Positions 48,946 to 57,846 of a DNA stretch of 64,000 nt are shown here, piece by piece. Every line of letters starts with the position of its first letter. Position 1 is the stretch's first letter. The translations under genes were made by a program, and so were the position numbers. The notes beneath the pieces were generated by a model that saw only the letters and a list, made by a program, of their open reading frames with translations, had not been told where the DNA came from and made no database searches. The DNA comes from Pseudoalteromonas tunicata (GTDB lineage: Bacteria; Pseudomonadota; Gammaproteobacteria; Enterobacterales; Alteromonadaceae). The DNA is taken from contig NZ_CP011032.1 in NCBI RefSeq assembly GCF_002310815.1, positions 3,016,001 to 3,080,000 of the forward strand, written 5' to 3'.

Positions 48946-49749
48946 ATGATTATTAATCCTGATTGGCGAATTCTCACTATTGGTGATGGTGATTTGTCAT
49001 TTTCAGCTGCACTTTGGCAGCACCATAAACCTCACACATTGTGTGCAACGGTCTTAGACAGCCGCACTACTTTGCTCGAAAAATACAGTGATAATCAACT
49101 CGATTTTTTAGAGAAAAATAATATTACCGTACTTACCGACTTTGATGTCACCAACTCAAATACTTGGCAAGGGATCAGCTACGGACAATTTGATTTAGTT
49201 ATTTTTCAATTTCCATTAGTACCTGCATTTAATAACGCAGCACTTTTTTTTAATGAATGTGAGCACATTAGTGTTAATACTCTTAATCGAATCTTGCTGC
49301 GTCATTTTCTACTCAATTGTTTTAAACACTTTTTAGACCCCGCGGGTCAAAGACTGGCACTTATCACCTCAAAAGATGTAAAACCTTATAGCCATTGGAA
49401 TATCGAAACGGCATTAGTTGAACAAACTGAACTGAATTATTTAGGAAAAACGCCATTTGATATCACGCAATTTGATGGCTACAAAGTGCGAAATGTTGAC
49501 CGAGATAAACACGTAAAAGAGACCCAAGGCTGGAGTTATATTTTTAGTGATAGCGATGCCCATTTGGTGCAACAGCATTTAATTGCACCGTTAAATTGCA
49601 GCAATGGCTGTTGTTGGTGCCAAATTACTCACTTTCAAAGTGAGATAGATAAAACAAATCATCTGGCGTCTAAACGCCATAGAGAAATGGCCAAATTCAG
49701 CCAACAATGGCAATGGGCACTTGCCCACCACACCAGCTTTCAAAACTAA
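48946..49749 (+). CDS. BMT5-like (DUF2431) Rossmann methyltransferase with C-terminal zinc finger
   Basis: The 267-residue protein starts with ILTIGDGDLSFSAAL, the motif of the DUF2431/BMT5-like family, whose yeast member methylates 25S rRNA. DLVIFQFPLVPAF and the following segment also match this fold. The C-terminus holds a C2H2 finger of U1-like spacing: C222-x2-C225-x13-H239-x5-H245. It suggests an RNA-binding methyltransferase. The target RNA is unknown and methylation is inferred from the family. The ribosome-binding site is weak. It is convergent with hrpB, with only 2 bases between the coding ends. Confidence 0.82.
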   Translation: MIINPDWRILTIGDGDLSFSAALWQHHKPHTLCATVLDSRTTLLEKYSDNQLDFLEKNNITVLTDFDVTNSNTWQGISYGQFDLVIFQFPLVPAFNNAALFFNECEHISVNTLNRILLRHFLLNCFKHFLDPAGQRLALITSKDVKPYSHWNIETALVEQTELNYLGKTPFDITQFDGYKVRNVDRDKHVKETQGWSYIFSDSDAHLVQQHLIAPLNCSNGCCWCQITHFQSEIDKTNHLASKRHREMAKFSQQWQWALAHHTSFQN

Positions 49750-49751
49750 GT

Positions 49752-52175
49752 TTACATTCGGCTCTTAACCCTGTTTGTTGCAGGGCTAATTGCCGGGTCA
49801 TCAGGCCAAAAGTGTTTTGGATAACGGCCTTTCATCTCCTTTTGCACTTCTTTGTAACTTCCTTGCCAAAAACCAGCCAAATCTTGAGTGAGTTGCAAAG
49901 GACGTCCCGCAGGTGAGAGCAACTCAAGCAATACAGCCAATTTTCCTTGGGCAATTTGTGGGCTACTTAACCAACCATACACCTCTTGCATTCTTACCGA
50001 TAACTTTACAGGGCCCGATAATTGATAAGTTAGGCCAATGGTTGAGCCGCTTGGCACCACCAACTTTGACGGTAATAAGGTATTGAGTTGATTCATTTGC
50101 TGCCAATTAAGGAGCGAGCCTAATGCATTATGTAAATTTAGCTTTTGCAGTTGATCATAATTTTTAATATCGGCTAAATAAGGTGCTAACCATGTTGCTT
50201 GATTACTTATCAACCATGATTCAGAACAATGAGAAAACACCTCACTAAATAACTCTCCCGCTAAACTTAACCGCACAAGAAACTGCTGACACGCCTCGTA
50301 ATCATTAAAAAGAGAAATCCCACGCTCAGTGACTAATCGTTGCCAAGCAAGGCTGCGTTGGGTTTTATTAATTTCCCCCACTACCGCTTTGGTATTGATA
50401 CACACAGCACCGAGCATTAAACGCTGTTCAGCAATAAAGCGATTAAGCTTATCATCAAAATCACACACATCTAACCAATTAAATAAATGTGGTAATGCGC
50501 TTTGTAGTTCGCTCATAGCAACGGGAGCTGCACTAAATATTCGGCTTCCTTTAACCCCACCAAGCTGTGCAATAGCAATATATTCATCTTGATAAAATGC
50601 ATCATCACATAAATCAGCCCCAGCGCCATTGGCGAGTAAATACCCTTTACCCCGTTTTTTGGCAATCCGATCTGGATAAGCAAGCGCAACTAATATGCCT
50701 AAATACTCAGTTCGTAACTCATCCGGCGCACGGAATTTAAAGCGTCTTAACCATGCATTTAAAAATTGCTTAAATTGTGGCTGCACCAAATTATGGCGGT
50801 TATGCAAAGCTTGGGCTAAATCAACCTCTTGATAACTGCGACTTTCGAACAAGGCGACCAAGTAAACAGCTAAAACATGAATGCCAGCATAATCACAATC
50901 AAGCTGCTCAGCTTTAATCAACATGTGGGCTAAACGTAGGTCGGTGCCAAAACTCAACATTTTTTGGCCCATTGCGGTAATTTTATGTTGTTGATCAATC
51001 GCCTCTAACATCAGCAATAGCTGCCAAGCTTGCTGCCGCTGCGCCACAGTTGGCTTATCAAGCAAGGTTAAATCATTGAGTTCTGCGCCCCATTGCGCTG
51101 TTTCAAGTAATAACTGACTAATATCACAACTTAAAATTTCGGGCTGATCGTGGCTTTCTCGTCGCTCAAACTGGGCAACAGTCCCTAAACGAAATACTTT
51201 ACCATGTGACAGCCGACCCGCTCGCCCTGCTCGCTGAATTGCAGCTGCGCGGGAAATTTGCGCCGTAACAAGCTCAGTGACACCAGTTTTTAAATTGAAT
51301 TTAGCTAAGCGCTGCCTACCACTATCAATAACAACTGTGATCCCTTCAATGGTTAAACTGGTTTGTGCCACATTTGTTGTTAACACTATTTTGCGCTTGG
51401 GTGCATCAATTGGCGCGATTGCTTGCTCTTGTTGCTGTTTATTTTGCTCACCAAATAAAACATGCACTTCAATTAAAGGGTCTAAATCTGTTAAAGCTCG
51501 ATGTATATACTTGATTTCTTTTTGACCGGGTAAAAACACTAAGCAACTGCCAACTTCATGGGCTGCGACATGTTTAACTAACGCGACTAATGAAACTAAC
51601 CACTGGCTCTCATCAGCAACAGGCCAATAATGCTCACTAATTGGAAAGGTCCGCCCATCAGTTGTCAGCACATCACACCCTAACGTATCGGCAATCTTTT
51701 GGCTGTCTAAGGTGGCCGACATTATCAAAATGCTCAAGTCGTCACGAAAGGCCATTTGGCTTTCTAATGCAAAAGCCAAAGCCGTATCAGCCGCCAATGA
51801 ACGCTCATGAAATTCGTCAAAAATAAGACAATCAATCCCTGTTAATTCAGGGTCTTGTTGCAGCATTCGCGTTAAAACGCCTTCGGTAACGATTTCAAGG
51901 CGAGTGGCTTTAGAGCAAATATGCTCATTGCGAATACGTAAACCAATACTTTGCCCTAAAGGCTCTTGCTGGCAACTTGCTAGATAATTGGCAATATTAC
52001 GTGCTGCCAATCTGCGAGGCTCCAGCATCACGATTTTACCAAATACATTATCACGCATCAGTTGTAAGGGTAACCAAGTCGATTTCCCCGCCCCCGGAGG
52101 TGCTTGTAATAGATTAATTTTGTGCGTTTTTAAACGGTTTACTAATTCGAGATAGATGGATTCAACAGGTAACAC
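49752..52175 (-). CDS. hrpB: ATP-dependent RNA helicase HrpB
   Basis: A DEAH-box-like helicase. The start is taken as GTG 52175 (VLPVESIYLELVNRL), preceded by GGTTGAG; the frame is open back to a TTG at 52229 but those 18 extra residues match no HrpB. This gives 807 residues, close to 809 in E. coli. Motifs are APPGAGKST (Walker A), DEFHERS (DEAH variant), MSATLD and QRAGRAGR. The C-terminal HrpB-specific region ends QKEMKGRYPKHFWPDDPAIS, with the family signature RYPKHxWPxDP. The cellular role is not well defined. It appears monocistronic. Confidence 0.93.
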   Translation of the reverse strand: MLPVESIYLELVNRLKTHKINLLQAPPGAGKSTWLPLQLMRDNVFGKIVMLEPRRLAARNIANYLASCQQEPLGQSIGLRIRNEHICSKATRLEIVTEGVLTRMLQQDPELTGIDCLIFDEFHERSLAADTALAFALESQMAFRDDLSILIMSATLDSQKIADTLGCDVLTTDGRTFPISEHYWPVADESQWLVSLVALVKHVAAHEVGSCLVFLPGQKEIKYIHRALTDLDPLIEVHVLFGEQNKQQQEQAIAPIDAPKRKIVLTTNVAQTSLTIEGITVVIDSGRQRLAKFNLKTGVTELVTAQISRAAAIQRAGRAGRLSHGKVFRLGTVAQFERRESHDQPEILSCDISQLLLETAQWGAELNDLTLLDKPTVAQRQQAWQLLLMLEAIDQQHKITAMGQKMLSFGTDLRLAHMLIKAEQLDCDYAGIHVLAVYLVALFESRSYQEVDLAQALHNRHNLVQPQFKQFLNAWLRRFKFRAPDELRTEYLGILVALAYPDRIAKKRGKGYLLANGAGADLCDDAFYQDEYIAIAQLGGVKGSRIFSAAPVAMSELQSALPHLFNWLDVCDFDDKLNRFIAEQRLMLGAVCINTKAVVGEINKTQRSLAWQRLVTERGISLFNDYEACQQFLVRLSLAGELFSEVFSHCSESWLISNQATWLAPYLADIKNYDQLQKLNLHNALGSLLNWQQMNQLNTLLPSKLVVPSGSTIGLTYQLSGPVKLSVRMQEVYGWLSSPQIAQGKLAVLLELLSPAGRPLQLTQDLAGFWQGSYKEVQKEMKGRYPKHFWPDDPAISPATNRVKSRM

Positions 52176-52283
52176 AAGAAAACTCAACCAATCAATTTGC
52201 CAATATTGTAGCGCTAAATTCAACTTCAATGCGAGCTAAGTGCCGAGTAATCTCAACGTAATACTCCAAGCCATATTTTGCAT

Positions 52284-52312
52284 AAAAAAAGCCCATCTTA
52301 CGATGGGCTTTT
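52284..52312 (-). terminator. Terminator after amtB
   Basis: AAGCCCATC pairs with GATGGGCTT around TTAC; A7 on the left gives the reverse-strand U tract. It starts 20 bases after the amtB stop. Confidence 0.9.
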
Positions 52313-52331
52313 GACAACACTTATGACTGAT

Positions 52332-53564
52332 TTAAATATTGCTACGCACAGTAACAAACTCAGGATAGGCATCAACACCACAATCATGTTGATCCATACC
52401 ATTAATTTCTTCTTCTTCTGATACTCGAATTCCCATCACGCTTTTTAAAATAGACCAAGTAATCAACGAAGCAATAAACACAAAACTAAAAATAGTAACA
52501 GTACCAATTAACTGTTTCACTACCGTGGCATCGGTGTTTGATAACGGCACTAACATTAAACCAAGCACACCACATACTCCGTGTACCGAAATTGCACCAA
52601 CAGGGTCATCTATTTTCATTTTATCTAAAAATACAATGCTAAATACCACAAGCGATCCACCTAACGCACCTAATAACAGTGCAAGTACTGGCGATGGCGA
52701 TGCGGGATCAGCAGTGATCACCACCAATCCAGCGAGTGCACCATTGAGTACCATGGTTAAATCCGCTTTACGCCATAAGATTTTACAAACAAATAAGGCC
52801 GCAATTGCACCCGCCGCCGCAGCCGCATTAGTATTAACCATAATTTTACCGATGGCTGTTGAGTTTTCCGCATCAGACAGCAATAACTGTGACCCGCCAT
52901 TAAAACCAAACCAACCCATCCACAAGATAAAAGTCCCCAAAGTTGCCAGCGGTAAGTTAGAGCCTGGAATTGGATAAATCTCCCCATTTTTACCATATTT
53001 ACCTTTACGAGCACCTAATAACAATACACCCGCTAAAGCCGCTGAAGCTCCGGCCATGTGCACAATGCCTGAGCCTGCAAAGTCAACAAAACCGAGTTTA
53101 GATAAAAAGCCACCGCCCCATGTCCAGTAACCTTCTAAAGGATAAATAAAACCGGTCATAACAACACAAAAGGCTAAGAAAGCCCATAATTTCATGCGCT
53201 CAGCCACAGCACCAGAAACAATCGACATCGCTGTTGCAACAAAAACAACTTGGAAGAAAAAGTCAGACTCAAGTGAATGATTGGCATCACTTGCTTGTGA
53301 ACCAATCAAACCACCTAAAGTAGGTAAAATGCCACCTTCAGGGTTATTCACATACATAATGTTGTAGCCAACCAATAAAAACATGGTGCATGCAATGGCA
53401 TACAAAGCGACGTTTTTGGTCAAAATTTCGGTGGTATTTTTAGAGCGTACTAAACCAGCTTCAAGCATCGCAAAACCGGCAGCCATCCACATTACTAATA
53501 TTCCCGACACTAAAAAATAAAACGTATCGAGTGCAAATTTTAATTCAATTACCGTGTTTTCCAT
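52332..53564 (-). CDS. amtB: Ammonium transporter AmtB
   Basis: A 410-residue membrane protein with 11 helices that conducts ammonium. AMT motifs are FWMAAGFAMLEAGLVR-like at the N-terminus, GSGIVHMAGASAALAG (first pore His) and VHGVCGVLG (second pore His). No signal peptide like that of E. coli AmtB is seen; the N-terminus (MENTVIELKFALDTFYFLVSG) starts almost directly in helix 1. It follows glnK by 10 bases; GlnK closes the channel when nitrogen is plentiful. Confidence 0.96.
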   Translation of the reverse strand: MENTVIELKFALDTFYFLVSGILVMWMAAGFAMLEAGLVRSKNTTEILTKNVALYAIACTMFLLVGYNIMYVNNPEGGILPTLGGLIGSQASDANHSLESDFFFQVVFVATAMSIVSGAVAERMKLWAFLAFCVVMTGFIYPLEGYWTWGGGFLSKLGFVDFAGSGIVHMAGASAALAGVLLLGARKGKYGKNGEIYPIPGSNLPLATLGTFILWMGWFGFNGGSQLLLSDAENSTAIGKIMVNTNAAAAAGAIAALFVCKILWRKADLTMVLNGALAGLVVITADPASPSPVLALLLGALGGSLVVFSIVFLDKMKIDDPVGAISVHGVCGVLGLMLVPLSNTDATVVKQLIGTVTIFSFVFIASLITWSILKSVMGIRVSEEEEINGMDQHDCGVDAYPEFVTVRSNI

Positions 53565-53574
53565 TTGTTACCCC

Positions 53575-53913
53575 TTAAATGGCTTCTTCATCTAGTTCGC
53601 CGGTACGGATCCGCACGATTTGCTCTAAGTCATAAACAAAAATTTTTCCATCACCTATCTTGCCCGTTGAAGCTACTTTAGTGATAGCTTCAACAATGCG
53701 ATCTAGGTTTTCACTGCGAGTGGCTATTTCAATCTTAATCTTTGGAATGAAATCAACTTGATACTCAGCACCGCGATACAGCTCAGTGTGACCTCTTTGA
53801 CGACCAAATCCTTTGACGTCAACCACTGTCATTCCCTCAACCCCCAAATCAGATAAGGCTTCACGCACATCATCTAATTTAAATGGCTTTATAATTGCAC
53901 TAATCATTTTCAT
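53575..53913 (-). CDS. glnK: Nitrogen regulatory protein P-II (GlnK)
   Basis: A 112-residue trimeric signal protein that reports 2-oxoglutarate and ATP/ADP. The T-loop has the uridylylation Tyr 51 in TELYRGAEYQVDF, and KIGDGKIFV is the usual P-II motif. GAGGG lies 6 bases before the ATG. Because it is the first gene of an operon with amtB it is called glnK and not glnB. A sigma-54 site and an NtrC-like site lie upstream. Confidence 0.95.
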   Translation of the reverse strand: MKMISAIIKPFKLDDVREALSDLGVEGMTVVDVKGFGRQRGHTELYRGAEYQVDFIPKIKIEIATRSENLDRIVEAITKVASTGKIGDGKIFVYDLEQIVRIRTGELDEEAI

Positions 53914-53960
53914 AGTGAGCCCTCGTTATCGTTTTTATTTATCTGTTGATAACGGACTAA

Positions 53961-53976
53961 TCCAACCTTTGTGCCA
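53961..53976 (-). promoter_or_regulatory. Sigma-54 promoter of glnK-amtB
   Basis: On the reverse strand TGGCAC (53976-53971), 5 bases and TTGGA (53965-53961) match the consensus TGGCAC-N5-TTGCA with one change in the -12 element. It lies 48 bases before the glnK start and would start a transcript near 53950. Confidence 0.7.
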
Positions 53977-54039
53977 ATATTAAAAAACCTTTTTTTTCAT
54001 TGTGTTAAACAAAACCATTAACAATTTAATAGCAAATAC

Positions 54040-54085
54040 GCACCATATTTGTGCAATAATCAAGCGAGACATCCTATCGTGGTGC
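54040..54085. promoter_or_regulatory. NtrC-like enhancer sites upstream of glnK
   Basis: GCAC-N7-GTGC at 54040-54054 matches the NtrC consensus core. A second half-like site, GGTGCA at 54081-54086, lies 30 bases further, but its other arm is poor. They are about 70-115 bases upstream of the sigma-54 box, the usual enhancer distance. Confidence 0.65.
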
Positions 54086-54248
54086 ATTATTCACCAATAG
54101 CAATCAAGCTGTGCGTAAAACCACAATCCCGAATTTAGTTACAGATTGATTTATTGATATTTTTAGCACACTATAGCCTCTTTGATTTCTCCTCCATTTA
54201 ACAAAAACTTGAGGGGAATTAGCGAATTTAAAAAGGAATAACGCGGGA

Positions 54249-55331
54249 ATGACTTATTGGGTCCTTCAAGGTTTAGCTGCTGTAGCCTTGTTTAGCTTAC
54301 AATTTATGTCGGGTTTAGAGCACACCTTTGCGATTTATCCAGATTGGGTTGTTTTGAGCCAAATAACGTTTAATTCATTACTCTTTATTGTGCTGTCTCA
54401 CTTCATAATTCGTGCACCACAAAAGCACTTTTTGCCTGAAAACGCGCTCAAAAGCACCATTACAAAAACCCTGTTTATTTCCATTATTTTTGCAACAATC
54501 CTTGATATTACCTTTAGCAATACTTTTCAACTGCTCCTCAATTCAGACCTTAATGCAGTAACTCGCTTTTTTCGCGGCGGAGTTGAGCATCGTTTAGAAT
54601 TGCAAGCTTATGATCTTTATCAAGCAAAGTGGGAAACCAGCAAATTGCTGTTTAAATTTATAGCGATTACCTTTTTATATCTGTTTTGGGCAGTGGCTTA
54701 CTTAGCCTTAACTGGAGTTCGTAATCGGTTAGCAATTAAACAAAAAGTGCAAGAAGGCCAACTAGCATTATTAATGAGTCAATTAAATCCACACTTTTTA
54801 TTTAACTCGATGAACAGCATCCGAGGCATGATTTTCGAAAATAAAGAAATTGCAAAAGAGCTGGTTGATAAACTCACTGAGCTGTTTCGCTATAATTTAA
54901 GCTCAAAACAAAAGCCTACAGTATCGTTAAAAGATGAATTAGCCGTCTGTGAGTTTTACCTTGATATTGAGCACACTCGACTTGAAGAGCGCCTGCTGAT
55001 TGAAATTAACATTCCTGATGAATGTTTAGAGTTACCCATTCCAACAATGGGCTTACTAACCTTACTAGAAAATGCAATTAAACACGGTATTGCACCTCGC
55101 ATTGAACCAAGCTTGCTAAAAATAGATGCGTTCTTATTTGAACACAATTGGCAGCTGACGGTATCGAATCCGATCTATCATGGCTCATACAAACCTAGCG
55201 GCACAGGAACCGGATTAACCAATTTAAAACAGCGCATGGCACTAATGTTCAATGATGATGCCACTGTCACGACAGAGCATATTGATGATCATTTTATCGC
55301 GCGCATCACCTTACCAATGAAGAAAAAATAA
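54249..55331 (+). CDS. LytS/YehU-type sensor histidine kinase, intact
   Basis: A 360-residue kinase with about four N-terminal membrane helices (1-160) and no separate sensor domain. The His_kinase motif is N180-PHFLFNSMNSIRGMI with the phosphoacceptor His 182. The ATPase domain keeps its boxes: LENAIKHGIAP (N box) and GTGTGLTNLKQRM (G box). It is the first of three kinase-like genes and starts the cluster; stop and next ATG are one base apart. It probably phosphorylates the LytTR regulator encoded at 57062, directly or via the other two genes. Confidence 0.92.
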   Translation: MTYWVLQGLAAVALFSLQFMSGLEHTFAIYPDWVVLSQITFNSLLFIVLSHFIIRAPQKHFLPENALKSTITKTLFISIIFATILDITFSNTFQLLLNSDLNAVTRFFRGGVEHRLELQAYDLYQAKWETSKLLFKFIAITFLYLFWAVAYLALTGVRNRLAIKQKVQEGQLALLMSQLNPHFLFNSMNSIRGMIFENKEIAKELVDKLTELFRYNLSSKQKPTVSLKDELAVCEFYLDIEHTRLEERLLIEINIPDECLELPIPTMGLLTLLENAIKHGIAPRIEPSLLKIDAFLFEHNWQLTVSNPIYHGSYKPSGTGTGLTNLKQRMALMFNDDATVTTEHIDDHFIARITLPMKKK

Positions 55332-55332
55332 T

Positions 55333-56427
55333 ATGGAATGGAATTATCTCACCCAAACAGGTAAACGATATTGGCAATATTTGGGGATCTCTTTTGTTAT
55401 TTTATTCATCTACTTAGCTTACTCTTCATTTACAACCTTAAATGAGTTAGCAGGCAAGCCCTACATCGTGGCCCAAACGCTCATCAGCGTCATTAATTTT
55501 TTTATTACCTTTCACGTTATTGTTCGAGGAATGTATAAAGCCAAAGAAGGTAAAATTCGCACCATAAAAATGCAGGTACTTTGGTTACTCCTAATCACAA
55601 CCATCACAACACTCAGTTATATGCTGCTAGACCTTATGTTTATGGTGTTTGCGCCTTACACGTTAGAGCAATTACTCGCAACTTTATTTAAAGATATTGA
55701 GCAACCAAGCTACCCAATTTTAATTGTGCTTAGTTTTATCAGTTACTGGAGCGTAATGGTCATTTGGGTATTGGTTTATGTTATTGTTGTCAGTGGCCGA
55801 AACTACAAAAAATTAAAAGAAGTAATAGAAAAACAAGAACTTAAAATTTTAATAAATCAAATTAACCCAGATTTTTTATACAACACCATGGATGTTATAA
55901 AAAAGATGATTGATGTCGATGCCGAACAAGCAGCCGATGTGGTCACTCAAGCGTCTGAGCTTTTTCGTTATAATCTTACGGCAAGCAACAGCAATACCGG
56001 TCAAATAGAGCAAGAACTCGCAAGTTTAACGAATTATTTGGGATTGCTTAAATTACAAGGTAGAGCGCCTGATAAGATCTACATTAACCTAGAACAACAA
56101 GAGCACCTCGTCGAATTACCAACAATGACGCTGATTTTTATGGCCTCGCATATTCTTAAAAATGCGCTTTACCCGCACCATGCGTTATCAATGACGGGCA
56201 ACATAATCGATGGTAGCTATCAAATTGTTTTATTACACAGCTCAGCTAAAAAACGTAAACTCGATGTCGAATATTTTCGAAATATTCAGCGCCGTTTAGC
56301 ATTTATTTTTAACCAAAATGCGCAGTTAATTTCAATCAAAGATAAAACGAGTCACAAGCTGATTTTAACTGTACCAATAAAAGTGCAAGAAACCATTCAT
56401 CCTCAAATTTTACCTTCTGTCATATAA
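55333..56427 (+). CDS. LytS-type membrane pseudokinase
   Basis: A 364-residue protein similar in layout to the gene upstream: four membrane helices (about 15-155), then a kinase-like region. The phosphoacceptor His is replaced by Asp 180 (NQINPDFLYNTMDVIKK). The N box is changed (HILKNALYPHHAL in place of ENAIKHG) and no G box is seen. It should bind neither phosphate nor ATP in the usual way. The flanking intact copies suggest it is a paralogue kept as a partner or sensor. The sequence remains an open frame of normal length, so it is not a pseudogene. Confidence 0.85.
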   Translation: MEWNYLTQTGKRYWQYLGISFVILFIYLAYSSFTTLNELAGKPYIVAQTLISVINFFITFHVIVRGMYKAKEGKIRTIKMQVLWLLLITTITTLSYMLLDLMFMVFAPYTLEQLLATLFKDIEQPSYPILIVLSFISYWSVMVIWVLVYVIVVSGRNYKKLKEVIEKQELKILINQINPDFLYNTMDVIKKMIDVDAEQAADVVTQASELFRYNLTASNSNTGQIEQELASLTNYLGLLKLQGRAPDKIYINLEQQEHLVELPTMTLIFMASHILKNALYPHHALSMTGNIIDGSYQIVLLHSSAKKRKLDVEYFRNIQRRLAFIFNQNAQLISIKDKTSHKLILTVPIKVQETIHPQILPSVI

Positions 56428-56517
56428 CAGTAGGCAAGTTAGATGAATACTTTTACACTTATTTACAGTTACGCCTCATAAATTGAAGCGCCATCTTATT
56501 ATTTTAAAAGCGACTTT

Positions 56518-57072
56518 ATGTTTGATAGTAATACCGATTCAGTGCTAAACCCACACTTCATATTCAATAGTATGAACGCTATTCGTTACACTATTTTTGA
56601 AGATCAAGATAAAGCCAGCGAGCTTTTAAGTGAACTTGCGCAACTTTTACGTTTTAAATTAGCCGATGGTAAAAATCAAACCGACGTACTTGAAGAACTT
56701 ACGTTTGTAAAACATTACCTAAATCTAGAAGCGTTGCGCTTAGAAGAAAGATTAGAATGTGACATAAAAATAGACAATATCAGTAAGCACAACAACTTAC
56801 CTCACTCATTGTTACTACCTATAGTTGAAAAAATCTGTCATGAAAAAGATATTTATGGCGTATCACATAATCAATTATCACTACATTGCCTTGAAGCAGA
56901 TAAAAAAATAACCTTTACTTTAGAGCTGGTTCAAGCGCCACACGTAAAAAGCGGCGAAATAAACTTTTCGACTGAACTTGCATCAATAACACCAAGTTTA
57001 ACGCCAGCATTGACCCAAACACTCACTAAAAATAGCTATAAAATGGAGTTAACGCTTAATTATGACCATTAA
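56518..57072 (+). CDS. Soluble LytS-like phosphoacceptor protein without ATPase boxes
   Basis: A 184-residue protein with no membrane helix. It begins directly at the dimerisation/phosphoacceptor part: NPHFIFNSMNAIRYTIF with His 13, then ELAQLLRFKLADG and LNLEALRLEERLECD, all typical for this kinase family. The ATPase half is degenerate: the N box (VEKICHEKD) and the G box are gone. It may receive phosphate from the intact kinase. The ribosome-binding site is weak (AAAGCGA). It overlaps the following regulator gene by 11 bases. Confidence 0.8.
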   Translation: MFDSNTDSVLNPHFIFNSMNAIRYTIFEDQDKASELLSELAQLLRFKLADGKNQTDVLEELTFVKHYLNLEALRLEERLECDIKIDNISKHNNLPHSLLLPIVEKICHEKDIYGVSHNQLSLHCLEADKKITFTLELVQAPHVKSGEINFSTELASITPSLTPALTQTLTKNSYKMELTLNYDH

Positions 57073-57784
57073 AGTAATCATTGTTGATGACGAACGCCTT
57101 GCTCGTAACGAATTAAAACGTTTATTAGCCAAGCACAGTCAAATTGAGATCATCGACGAAGCTAAAAATGCCGACGAAGCAAAAGAAAAAATCGCAGAAC
57201 AAAAGCCCGACGCCATTTTCTTAGATATTCACATGCCCGGAGTGACGGGTCTTGAACTTGCAGAAACCCTTGGCGATGATGTAAACATTATTTTTTGTAC
57301 TGCGTACGACCAGTTTGCGGTTGATGCATTTTCACTCAATGCGATGGATTATTTAGTTAAACCAGTCAATCCAGAACGCCTTGCTGAAAGCATTGCCAAA
57401 TTAGAAAAACGAGTTGAACAAGCCAAAGAAAAAACCTCTCTGCCAGATGACCATAAGCTAATGGTTAAATATGGCGAGAAAATGCGCATTATCCAACTTT
57501 GTGAAATCATCCGCTTTGAGTCTATTGGCAACCATGCAGCCATTTATACCCCACATGGTAAAGCGTACTTACACAGCTCTTTAAATAAAATTGAAAAGAA
57601 GCTCGACGAAGCCAATTATTTCAGAGCAAGCCGTTCTGACATTGTGCGTCTTGATGCCATCACCAGTATGGAGCAATCAATTGGTTATGGTTTACTAGCC
57701 ACATTAACCAATGGCCAAACAATTGAAATCTCTCGTCGCCAAGCAACAAAACTAAAACAACTTCTTGAGTTTACACAGCTTTAA
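57062..57784 (+). CDS. LytTR-family response regulator
   Basis: A 240-residue regulator with an intact receiver domain (acidic pair D9-D10 in IIVDDERLA, phosphoacceptor D55 in FLDIHMPG, T80, K100) and a LytTR DNA-binding domain (about 138-238: FESIGNHAAIYTPHGKAYL, RASRSDIVRLD, ISRRQATKLKQLL). It is the last gene of the cluster, with its start inside the third kinase-like gene. Its targets are not known. This receiver is functional-looking, in contrast to the LytTR gene at 45585. Confidence 0.95.
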   Translation: MTIKVIIVDDERLARNELKRLLAKHSQIEIIDEAKNADEAKEKIAEQKPDAIFLDIHMPGVTGLELAETLGDDVNIIFCTAYDQFAVDAFSLNAMDYLVKPVNPERLAESIAKLEKRVEQAKEKTSLPDDHKLMVKYGEKMRIIQLCEIIRFESIGNHAAIYTPHGKAYLHSSLNKIEKKLDEANYFRASRSDIVRLDAITSMEQSIGYGLLATLTNGQTIEISRRQATKLKQLLEFTQL

Positions 57785-57810
57785 TCTTTAAAGCCTCAAA
57801 GCAATACCTC

Positions 57811-57846
57811 AGTGCAATGCATCAAATTTCATCGATGCATTGCACT
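57811..57846. terminator. Hairpin between convergent genes, over a stop codon
   Basis: AGTGCAATGCATC (57811-57823) and GATGCATTGCACT (57834-57846) form a perfect 13-bp stem with a 10-base loop. It includes the stop codon of the GGDEF gene. No U run follows on either strand, so it is a weak or factor-dependent terminator, or an mRNA-protecting hairpin. Confidence 0.6.

Noticed and set aside
52525..52977. 150-codon antisense frame in amtB
   Set aside because: Shadow of a well-supported gene; no domain.
55333..57072. Second and third LytS-like genes as pseudogenes
   Set aside because: Both are uninterrupted, with coupled spacing and conserved blocks; lost residues are specific ones, which fits altered function better than decay.
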